Source: Eucommia ulmoides (Eukaryota; Streptophyta; Magnoliopsida; Garryales; Eucommiaceae). Taken from it: 64,000 bases of DNA. A program made the translations under genes and the position numbers. Of this stretch, positions 54,191-64,000 are shown in pieces. The stretch lies in the NCBI GenBank assembly GCA_016647705.1, contig CM028340.1, positions 13,035,001 through 13,099,000 of the forward strand, written 5' to 3'. The stretch's first letter is position 1. Every line of letters starts with the position of its first letter. The notes beneath the pieces were generated by a model. It saw only the letters and a list, made by a program, of their open reading frames with translations, had not been told where the DNA came from and searched no databases.

Positions 54191-55012
54191 ACAATTAACA
54201 TTAAGCCCAAAAGACTAAAGGCACAATTATATTATTTTTGTAATATGTATTTTAATTTATTTGAATTTGACCTTTTTCATATACCAAAGAGATTTGAAAA
54301 TAAATAATTGGATGAGGTAGCTACAAATAAATAATCAAATAACTCAGCTACAAAGTAGATAAAAAGTGATCAACTTTTACTTATATTTATTTTTTACATA
54401 AATTTGAGGAATTAATCTAATCTACGTCATGGACAATTCAAAACAACGAGACTAATATTGTTAAACTTAACTCTTATTCTCAAATGAACTCAACAATAAC
54501 CAATAATATAAACTTGATAAGACCACAACAGAAAACAATAGACATTGAAACAATAAATAATACACGATTCTCTTCTTCCCTCTCAAGAAACATATTGTCA
54601 GTGGTAGACCTGGCCCCAAAAGTAACGTTTTTTGCCGTTTTGCCCTTTTGTTTATGTTCTCCATTCTTTTTGTTGCTTCTTATCTGATTCTAGTTATTTG
54701 TTCTGGATTTCTGGCAGCATTAACACAATATTTTTTTTTTTTTTTGGTTTCTGAAACAAAAACTTATTATCAAAACACACACACACATAGAACACTAAAG
54801 CACCTAATAAAGATTGATTTTACTACCTAAGAATAGAATGTTGAAGCACCTCGATCTTCATCCTAAAATGTTTACTTACTTGTGTAAATAATTCTTCCAA
54901 ACTGGTCGTGAGAGTATCTCTTGGAAAAATGGAATGCAGAAATGAGTCCGCAAATTGAATATCAACAGCCAAAAAACATTGGCCAACAAAAGTTAAAATT
55001 TGGCTAGGAAAC
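54191..55012. other. AT-rich spacer
   Basis: No gene seen. An (AC)n run lies at about 54775-54788 and a T-run at 54730-54745. Confidence 0.4.
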
Positions 55013-55015
55013 TAA

Positions 55016-55948
55016 GGGCCTGTTTGGTAACCATTTCTTTTTTGGGAGCAGAATTGTGTTTGGTAACAATAATTTTTTTTTTGTTCTGGGAATAGAATTG
55101 CATTTGGTAACGATATTATCCTAGAAATCAAGAACTAATCCTAAACCACAATCAAAATCAAAATCCTAAACCCTAATTGAAATCAAAATCCTAAACCCCA
55201 ATTAAAATTGAAATTAAAATCCTAAACCCCAATCGAAATTGATTTCGAAATTGAAATCGAAATCGAAACCATAAACCCTAATCGAAATCAAAACCTTAAC
55301 AAGAGTTGTAGCTCTAAATCGAAATTGATTACAAATCAAAATCGAAACCCTAATTTCGTAATCGAAATCGCTAATTTTAGGGGTGACGAGCGAAGACGAT
55401 GAAGTTGGAGCGATGACGAAGAATAGTAGTAGAATGAACAGAAGTGGCGATGACGATGGCGTCAATGATGACGATGAATTGAAGTCGCGACGGTGACAAT
55501 GACGAGGAGTTCGAACGAACAACAGTGGAGATGGTCGTGATCTTTTATGGAGATAGTAATGGCGACAAGGCGAAGACAATGACAAGAAGGAGGAGAAGGA
55601 TAGAGGAGGACGAAGGACCAAACACGCGAAGAACAATGATGAAGAAGAATAAAAATGAAGAAAACAAAAAGATAAAGAAAATAGAGGCTTATAAGAGTTG
55701 AAGGCCAGACCTCATTAACAATTCTATTAATACTGACCTTGTTTTTTTTCCTTGGTTTGGGAACGGGATGAGAATTATGAAAAATAACAAATTTTTGTTT
55801 CTCATTTTTTAAGAAAAAGTGAGAATGATACTTGGTTTTAGAATAAGAATGGAAACCGAAAAAGATTTACCAAATGTTATGCCCAGACAGAAATCCCAAA
55901 AATCTGGGAATGAGATGAGATTTTTTGGGAAGGGAACCAAACACGACC
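55016..55948. mobile_element. Tourist/Harbinger-type element, TSD TAA
   Basis: Termini GGGCCTGTTTGGTAACC and GGGAACCAAACACGACC are imperfect inverted repeats, flanked by TAA at 55013-55015 and 55949-55951. About 933 bp. The interior has an AATCGAAATCAAAA-type repeat (55135-55370) and a GACGATGACGA-rich block, which makes an Arg/Ser/Pro-rich frame on the minus strand (55214-55636) without a domain. No transposase. Confidence 0.88.
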
Positions 55949-55951
55949 TAA

Positions 55952-56334
55952 AGAATCTGAGAAAACAATTTTGAAAAAATAGAACATTGATTGGGAACAC
56001 ATAGAAATACAAAGAAATTGAGAACTATATAATAAAACACATACATTATAGGAACAAATATCATTTCATGAATCAAAAATTTAGTTAGGTCAATCAAATG
56101 CAATCAAAATTTAGTTGAAATCCTCAAAGTTAAGAAAATTCATCTTGGAATAAAATGTAGAGAAACTGAGAATAAAAATACGATGAATTATCTAATATGT
56201 GAATCAAATGCAATCAACAAAAAAATCCCAAAAAAACTAAATCAAAATTGAGAGAAACACATTCAACAGATTAGTGTAGATAGAGGAAGAACGAAAACTT
56301 TGATTGAAAGCAACTGCCTAAGATAGAATTGTAC
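55952..56334. other. AT-rich spacer
   Basis: Nothing recognised. Confidence 0.4.
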
Positions 56335-56339
56335 GGTAG

Positions 56340-56803
56340 TGTTGGAATATTTTTATGGGCTAACGTTAATTGAATTAATTGTTTTACAAAAACGCGTTAA
56401 TGGATAGTCTATTATTTAAGCAACCCAAATAATCAGTGATCATATTTTGAATTGGGCTATGACGTCTTTTATGTAGAAGCCCAGTTAAGTGGCAAGTGTA
56501 GGTTTAGGGTTTCGTTGAAGCCCGTTATGGAAGGGCCCAACGTGAAACCCTAGTATATATAACTAGGTCCTCTCCCTAATCTAGAATATAGGGTTTTTTC
56601 TCATTGAAAGCCGCCACCACAATAATCTAGATCATAGGGAGGAAGACCTAGTTAGTAATCCTCTGTGACAAATTCAATCTCCTGCGATGGCCCAAACAGG
56701 TACGTATTTGATTACCGTTCTTTATTGTTGTGTCCTAATATTCTTGTACGTTTATGATGATTATTTAATTCCATTTTATTGTGATTATGAGGAATAATCT
56801 ATA
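56340..56803 (+). repeat. 5' LTR of a non-autonomous Copia-type element
   Basis: 464 bp, TGTTGGAATATTTT...AATAATCTATA. The same length and about 90% or better identity by eye to 62845-63308. TATA box TATATATAA at 56554-56562 within CCTAGTATATATAACTAGG. Near the 3' end, ATGGCCCAAACAG|GTACGT (56686-56705) combines a start codon with a consensus splice donor and is kept in both LTRs. The terminal bases TATA instead of the usual CA are odd. Confidence 0.92.
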
Positions 56804-56820
56804 TGTGATATCAGAGCCTA
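56804..56820 (+). promoter_or_regulatory. Initiator-Met tRNA primer-binding site
   Basis: TGTGATATCAGAGCC matches the TGGTATCAGAGCC site complementary to plant initiator tRNA-Met with one or two changes, one base after the LTR. Confidence 0.8.
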
Positions 56821-59800
56821 CATATATGATTTAGGATCTACAATTAGGTTTTCGAAATTTTTTTCTTGTTACTGTTCATTCACGAAACCAACACTTGTGG
56901 CCACTATTTGATGGTATTTTTTTATTCTATTAATTCTTAAACATTAGGGCTTTTGTTTCTCTTTCTTCAAACTTTAATTTGATGTAAGATTCATTCGATT
57001 TGGTTGTATAATCAGAGAGAATTTCGTGTTTGAAATTTCGATTACGAACCCTAGAACATTACTGAAACCGAAACTTGGGGCTATAATTTTATTTATATTT
57101 TTGCTTTAATTGAATGTAAAAATTTAGGGATTTTATTTCTCTCGATTCAAGCTTTAATTTGATATATTACACATGTTGTTTGGTTATGTAATTAGGAAGT
57201 ACTTCGTGATTAAAGTTTTGGCTACGAAACCCTAGTAAATTGAGATTCACTTTTGAGATTGGAGAATATTGACTCGTTTTTCCTTCAATTAAACATCATA
57301 TATATGTTTTAGAAGTGTATTAGGCATGGACCCATATAATATTCGGTGAAAATAATGGTTAATTTCGTGTTTTATAATTTTGGTGATGGAGTAGTGAGAA
57401 AACACAAAACCTCAATTTGTTCATCATATTTGGTGATGTTTGACTCATTTTTTCTTGAATTAATTGTTATAGTAGTGTTAGAAATACATAAATACACATA
57501 AACCCACGAAAACATTAGGGAAAAATCGCGTTTTTGGGGATTGAGCAAACCGGGTCAGAATCAGGTTGTATGACACGGCTGCAGACTCGGCTGGAGGTTG
57601 AAGATGACCTCTAGCCGGGTCAGGCAATGCCCATGCGTGACGCAAGGAGCGTGTGGCGCATGTGAGATGATCCGGGACCTATTTTGGGTCCCCTTTTTTC
57701 CTGTACATTTATTTTTTCGTCTTCTAATTTTCTGTAAAAATTATTTTATTTTTTGAGGACTAAAAATAATTTTTAATTAATTATTACTTATTATATGATT
57801 TAATTAGCTTAAAATAATTTTTAGGCATTATTTTTTGTTGAAAAGTTTACAGAAATTATATTGGATGATTTGAAATATGATTGTTATACTCACTCTCCCT
57901 ATATTAAGATTTATTGATGTGTACTCTCTTAAGCAGTGTTAAATCACGAAAAAAAAACTAGTTTAATAGCTTCAGTTGTTCCAATTTCTTAGATTTTGAG
58001 TTGAATAGAGTATGATATGAGAACTTTTAATAATCAGGGATGAGATAAGATATGAATTATGTTTTTGTTTTGGAGTATTCCACAAATAGAAACAAGTTTG
58101 ACAAATTATTTTGTGCAGAACTATTGCAACCGACTTGGATTTTGATGTCATCCTTATGATTTTAGCTTGTCTATGGTGCTTTAATTCATCACTAAATTTT
58201 TCTTGGAATATCTTATTATTTTTCAACTGTCCAAATCTGTTATTCTTGGCTTTTCTATATATCATTTAGCGTTTTCCCTTTTTTGGTTAGTAATGAAATA
58301 AAAATGAGATAGTAAACAATTCTACTATTAAATTGGAGTTTTATTTTTTCGTTGATCGTGAATTGCCTAACTTTTCTAATCATGATTTTTTGAGATCACT
58401 TGGAGCATATCATTTTTTTTTGTGTGTGGATTCTTTTAGCAATTATGATTGAATTATTTTAATAATCAGTTATAATTTCGAATTGTCACATTAGCAGTGA
58501 TGATTAAATTATTTTAATAATCAGTTATAATTCCTGATTATCGCATTTAATTTTCAGATTTATATTAAAGAAAATTATGGTATTGTACTTTAAGTACGTT
58601 GTAACATTGTGATTCTTTTGACGTACTCTCTAATTTTATTTAGTTACATTGTACTACCGTAATCTCTTACTACAAATCTAAAAGTTAAATGAAGGAATAT
58701 GAAATGCGACCGACTGCTAAAAATTAGGCATTAATAAGTTAACGCATTGATATATTTGAGGAAGTTGTTTTGTTGCTGTAAATGGATTATGAGCATATAC
58801 CTATTAGCAATTGATTAGTGCTAATCTTCTAGTAGAAGGTGGATAAAATCCACTTTATTTTAATTGCTGCCCCAATTTAGATAATTGAATTGATTTCTGA
58901 TAATGGAAATTATAAGAGAACTTCGACATTGATTTTCCATATACTCTTTTGCTTCATTTCTATTTACGCACGATAAACTACATGCTACGTGAGTAGTTCT
59001 TATTAATTATAAATGAATAGAGTGAGCATTATAGGGATAATGCATGTATCTCTTTCTTTGATTGGTCATATGATGAATAAACTATAATAAGTTATTATTC
59101 TAGTGAAAAAAAAAGGGTCTGTCTCTATTATTTTAAACAGCAAACATGAAGGTTCAAAGAAGTCAATTCATGCATTGAGTTTTATTATCTTGGCTCATGA
59201 AGAAGCATTCCAAAGTCTACTTCACATTCTAAGTAAGTTTCAATTGATTATGAAGATGTGACCCTAGTTCGGATTTGATGACTGGGTAATTACGCATTGC
59301 TCACAAAATGAGCTATAAATGATGTGTTTATTTTATTTTGGGGATATTATTCTTTGTTGAATCCCACATCAATTGTGTTACCTAATCCTGAGCTAAGGTT
59401 TTCTTTGAGACTGAGTTAGACCCATTGGGTTTTCTACTTTAAGACTCTTGTTTGATGTTGGATGTATTGAATTCCACGTCGATGTTGGGTTTTCACCCGA
59501 TATTTGTTCGTAGTAGTTTGTTAAAAGTCCACCTAGCCCCTGATAAAAACGTTGACATTTATTTGATAGAGTCGAATGATGGCAACGAGATGGTGGCAAT
59601 GTTCAGGTGGTATAGCAGAGGGGATTGAAATTAGGGTTAGAGGTTTTGATACTAAGGACCCCAAAAATTTAACTAGAATCTCACTTATTCCAAGTAGTTT
59701 TAATTTAAACGTATAAGATGTCTTATTAACTTTATATGTTCTTTTCTGAAGTGCAATAAACTAAAATTAGTAAGAATGGTTAATTATACAATTAACACCT

Positions 59801-62800
59801 AAAGTTTAGAGGTTGTGTAAATCTGGCTGTTTTGATTATTATCCATATGGTTATTTTATTCATGTATTTGATGGTTAGGAATCTTAAAGTGGATCGACTC
59901 CTTATCTTTTTATTTGTTATCTTTGTGAAATACTTACATGATTGAGAGATTTATATCATTGTTTTATTTTGATAACTTGATGGAAGTTAAATTAAATAGA
60001 GAATTATCGAAAAGTGGTTGTAGACAATAATATATATGATATGTATTCAGAATTTTAGTGATTTAAGTATGATGTTAATAACTAATTTGGTGATTACGAA
60101 AATGAGATATTTTATTTTTTGAATTTGGGCTATGTTTGGGGCAATATATTTGTATTTTGGAATGATAGAAAAGTATTGAGTTATTTTTGTACAATTTTGT
60201 ATGGATTTCTTCTTGTATTGTCTGGGTCTTAAAGTATTTAATGGGTCATACATATACTCTGATGGGCCTGTTGGACCATAAATATTTATTAATTAACAAG
60301 CCTGATGGAATTATTAATATGGATAAATTTTTCATAAACATATAAGAAGGTCTTGAATCGAAAATACTATCACTGTGACTAGAATATATTGTTAGAGATC
60401 CAGGTTTAGGCTTATTATATATATATATATATATTGATTTTGTATTTGGGCCTATGTAATATCTCGGCCAACTGATTTTTTTTTTAGTTACAACGTTCAT
60501 TATTGAGGAGCCCATAAAAATACTAATTATTATTAATTATAGTTTTACAATTTTCAAGCTCTTAATTTTCTTTATTTTATATAGAGACTAATTTAATAAT
60601 TAGTTTTAAATTGCAGTAAAATTGTTGTTCATATTCTTGCAACAATAATTGCTCGTTGATTATTGAATGTACATTTTGTAACGTATTTTATCTTATTTTG
60701 ATCATATGCATATATATCGTTAATATGCACCGTTAATTGTTGGGCAATATTGTTTAATTTTCCCATTTTGAAATGGTTGCTTGTGAATTGTTGAGGTTAT
60801 TTTACCAAAGTGAATTAACCAACATAATTTGCAAGTTTCGAGTTCCTATTTTATTGATGGAAAAATATTTAGATTAATTTGTGTATTCACCAGCCCAAAT
60901 GGGATTATTGTGCAGATTAATTTAATTGTTGGGTAATATTGTTTAATTTTCTCATTTTGGAATGGTTGCTTGTGAATTATTGAGGTTATTTTACCAAAGT
61001 GATTTAACCAACATAATTTGTAAGTTTCGAGTTCCTATTTTGTTGATGAAAAAATATTTAGATTAATTTCTGTATTCACTTGCCCAAAGGGGGTTACTGT
61101 ACAGATTAATTTAATTGTTGGGCAATATAACTTAATTTTTTCCAATTTGAAACGTTTGCTTGTGAATTGTTGAGGTTATTTTACTAAAGTGATTTAACTA
61201 ACATAGTTTGTAAGTTTTCGAGTTCCTATTTTGTTAATGAAAAACATTTCAGATTAATTTGTGCACTCACCTACCCAAAGGGAGTTATTGTGCAAATTAA
61301 TTTAATTGCATGAGGATATTATGTGAAATAAATGATTTGATAAATTTGTTTACCCAAAGGGAATGAATTTTGAAAAATTATTTGTTTCATTATATTTTTT
61401 TAAGGAAATATATGGATTTGAAAGTTAATCTATCCAAAGGGGATAAATTTTTAAATCTGTAAATTTTTCTTATTCTATTAATCCTCGTAATTAAAGAATA
61501 ATTGTTTATTGTAGACTCTACCCAAATGGGAGTTTATGATAATACAATTGATTCTTATATTGTATTGCCTATAATTAATTGAGCATTTTGCCCCATTGTC
61601 CATAATTGATCTAGTTGTAATTTTTTGTGAAAATAACTTCTTTTTTTTGTGAACAACAATAACGCCACAATAAAATTCTAAATTAATTCTTTAATTTAAT
61701 GAGAATCTTTGTAATCCTCTTTATTTCGATGATTGTATTGTGTAAGTATTGATCACTATTGTTATAAATTTTTTTATTATTTTATTGATCTTCATATTTA
61801 AAGAATAATTGTTTATTATAAACTATACTCAAAGGAGAGTTTATGATGATGCAATTGATTCTTATATTGTGTCCCTTATACTTATTTGAGCATTTTGATT
61901 CTCCAATTTAGTGGGAGTTTTCTTATATTTTTCTTTGATTCTATGATACGTTATGACCACTATTGTTATGCATTTTGCAAAATTGAATTTTATTTGATTA
62001 TCATCATTATTCCACAATATATTATTGCGTATTATATTATTTGAATCAATTATACTAAACCAAGGTTTAAGACCCATAGAGTTCAAGGAACATGTTGTGA
62101 ATATGGGTGTCATTGAGTCTTTTGATTCTCTGGTTTAGCGAGAGCTTTTGTATTTCCTTTTATTTTGATATTACGTTGTGACTACTATTGTTATGCGTTT
62201 TACAAAATTGAAATCCATTTGATGATCATCATAATTGTATATTATATTGTCGCATATCATATATATTTGAATTTATTATACAATATGGTATCTTAAGATA
62301 TTGTGCCTTAAGAATTACAGTTGTATACTTTTGGCTGTCACTAATCACTATTTTGAGATCTCGTGATGTATTATTTGTGACAGACGACTTGTTAAAGTCA
62401 AGCAATTTCCTATTGTTTAGAAATTGCAGCAATTTTATTTTGTTGAGAAACTACAACAGTTTCATTTTGTTGAGAAACTGTAATTACAATTTCATTTTAT
62501 TGAGAAATTGTAATGAGGACTGATAAGAACAATGCATATTGATAATGATCACATGTTGGCATTGGTTTCTTACTACACTACTGGGCTTACAATTCATGTC
62601 GATATGATTATAAGTATTTGTGAATATGAAAGTCTTATGTTTGTTGAGATTAACATAGAGACTATCATAATCCAATATTAAGATCATGTTAGATCGGATA
62701 AGTTTATTAAGATACTACTTATATACTACCATTTCTTTAAACAAAAGGTGTGGTCACACCAAAAATAATTTTTTTCTGTTATTAACCCAAGAGTCTTATT

Positions 62801-62831
62801 TTTAAAATTAAATTTATTCAATTAATGTAGC
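56821..62831 (+). mobile_element. Non-coding interior of a large retrotransposon derivative
   Basis: About 6 kb without any frame resembling gag, protease, integrase, RT or RNase H; the longest frames are under 100 codons and lack motifs. Base composition is AT-rich throughout, apart from a GC-richer patch at 57540-57690. It contains a 188-bp tandem repeat (60733-61300) and a weaker duplication of about 300 bp (61490-61900). Target duplications GGTAG (56335-56339) and GGCAG (63309-63313, one mismatch) bracket the whole element, so it is a complete insertion of LARD type, mobilised in trans if at all. Confidence 0.85.
60733..61300 (+). repeat. Three tandem copies of a 188-bp repeat
   Basis: Starts of AATTGTTGGG(C/T)AATAT at 60733, 60922 and 61110. 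Each unit contains TTGCTTGTGAATT-TTGAGG, TTTCGAGTTCCTATTTT and a CCCAAA(T/G)GGG word. The last word also recurs outside the array (about 61352, 61432, 61508, 61829) as TACCCAAAGGGA-like sites before short AT-rich blocks. Confidence 0.92.
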
Positions 62832-62844
62832 ACAAGTGGGAGAA
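62832..62844 (+). promoter_or_regulatory. Copia-type polypurine tract
   Basis: ACAAGTGGGAGAA directly precedes TGTTGGAATATT; AAGTGGGAGAATGTTGG is the classic junction in plant Copia elements. Confidence 0.9.
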
Positions 62845-63308
62845 TGTTGGAATATTTTTATAGCCTAACATTAATTGAATTAATTGTTTTATAAAAACGG
62901 GTTAATGGATAGTTTATTATTTAAGCAGCCTAAATAATCAGTGATCATATTTTGATTTGGACTGTGGCATCTTTTATGTAGAAGCGCAGTTAAGTGGCAA
63001 GTGTAGGTTTAGGGTTTCGTTGAAGCCCGTTTAGGGAGGGTCCAACGTGAAATCCTAGTATATATAACTAGGTCCCATCCCTAATTTAGAATGTAGGATT
63101 TTTTCCTATTGAGAGCTGTCACCACAATAATCTAGATCATAGGGAGGAAGACCTAATTAGTAATCCGCTGCGACAGATTCAATCTCCTGTAATGGCCCAA
63201 ACAGGTACGTATTCAATTACCGTTCTTTATTATTGTGTCCTAATATTCATGTATGTTTAAGATTATTATTTAATTCCATTTTATTGTGATTATGAGAAAT
63301 AATCTATA
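62845..63308 (+). repeat. 3' LTR of the non-autonomous Copia-type element
   Basis: 464 bp, aligned without length change to 56340-56803. TATATATAA at 63059-63067; ATGGCCCAAACAG|GTACGT at 63192-63210. Substitutions against the 5' LTR are mostly transitions (for example GGGCCC to GGGTCC), implying an insertion old enough for LTR divergence. Confidence 0.92.
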
Positions 63309-63313
63309 GGCAG

Positions 63314-64000
63314 AACTGATGGACCGTTGAGGGACGCCAACGAACCTTGAAGGTGAAGAGAGAATTGGATTGCAAAACTGATATGAAAATAATCAAAATG
63401 AAAAAGAAAGGATAATTTTGATATAAAGAAATTGATTCGTCTTATCAAAGCAAATTCATTGAAATTTAAATATTTTTTTGCAAAATAAATTATAAACATA
63501 AATTATTGAATACCAAACCCAAATAGGAACATAATATATAAGAAATGCGTAAAACATTGAATTGTGGGATGGTAGGATGTAGAAACAAATAAAGGAGTCC
63601 AAATAAAAGGAAAAACGAAAAACAATAATTAAAGAGGCTATGATACATTAGGAACGTGACATCAATAAGGGACTTGAGTTTGTTATTAATATTAGGAATT
63701 CTGCGGTAACTACGAAGGGAAACAAATTGCTTGTCATAATTTATTGCGAGAAAAGAGATGGTTACTAAAGTAATCGAGAGAAGCAACAAAATAGAAAATT
63801 AGTCGACAATAAAAATAGGAAAAATTAACGAATATACCTATATTAAGAACTAAATTATCAATGAATACCAATTATTTGCAGTTAAACTAACTAATCTTAT
63901 TGATTTGATTTTTTGAACTGTTTAATCCCAATTTTAAAAGGGTAAAGGTTATTCATGACCAAGATGCCCCCGAAAGATCTGTAGAATTAAATAATTTTCT
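63314..64000. other. AT-rich flank
   Basis: The original insertion flank of the retrotransposon. Two minus frames (63290-63499 and 63490-63789) are hydrophobic and AT-driven with no recognisable family. Confidence 0.4.

Noticed and set aside
55214-55636. 140-codon minus frame rich in Ser/Arg/Pro.
   Set aside because: Lies inside a non-autonomous Harbinger element in a GACGATGACGA-rich block; no transposase or Myb motif.

Overview
The window looks like an AT-rich, gene-poor intergenic stretch of a eudicot plant nuclear genome, made almost entirely of nested and decayed transposable elements. Several signatures point to a plant: Athila/Tat-type Ty3/gypsy elements with a TGGCGCCGTTGCCGGGGA-like primer site and a TTTGGGGGTAT polypurine tract; a Copia-type element with an initiator-Met-tRNA primer site; Helitrons with TCTATATAATAA starts and GC hairpin plus CTAG ends; Tourist/Harbinger elements with TAA target duplications; a CACTA terminus; and Mutator-like elements (MULEs). 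I see no host gene I can name. Nearly all proteins are broken fragments. Identifications were made by eye, without database searches.

Layout. 1-5 kb: AT-rich spacer with an (AT)41 tract, one end of a Harbinger element and a small cluster of a TGTTGAATGTAACA motif. 4.9-5.9 kb: Helitron 5' end and AT-rich tandem array. 5.9-7.4 kb: LTR, primer site and gag-like remnant. 8.3-14.6 kb: internally deleted Athila-like element whose 3' LTR is joined head-on to an inverted related LTR. 14.9-17.0 kb: Copia (SIRE-like) LTR. 17.7-26.2 kb: minus-strand Athila-like gag, RT, RNase H, integrase and LTR, all broken. 26.2-31.9 kb: pieces of three more gypsy elements, one carrying a 233-bp MULE-type foldback MITE. 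32.2-39.3 kb: one Helitron holding a solo LTR (TSD TAAAG), which itself holds a 1.7-kb Harbinger element (TSD TAA). 39.3-50.8 kb: a second Helitron interrupted by a MULE, followed by a truncated second MULE copy. 52.8-53.6 kb: a small three-exon gene-like model near a CACTA end at 54190. 55.0-55.9 kb: Harbinger element. 56.34-63.31 kb: complete non-autonomous Copia-type element with identical-length 464-bp LTRs and a 6-kb interior without recognisable coding capacity.

Two signals stand out. First, the MULE region pairs a minus-strand MULE transposase (SWIM zinc finger visible) with a plus-strand gene resembling DUF1985-type proteins. Its non-coding parts are full of about forty copies of TGTTGAATGTAACA. 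This is the architecture of VANDAL-type MULEs, in which a self-encoded anti-silencing protein (VANC) recognises short motifs in its own element. Second, LTRs of at least four distinct retrotransposon families, including gypsy and Copia types, carry arrays of paired short palindromes spaced about 20-24 bp within a pair, with pairs recurring about every 55-76 bp. The palindrome core (CCTAGG, CCGCGG, CTGCAG, GGTCGACC-like) differs between families while the spacing is kept.
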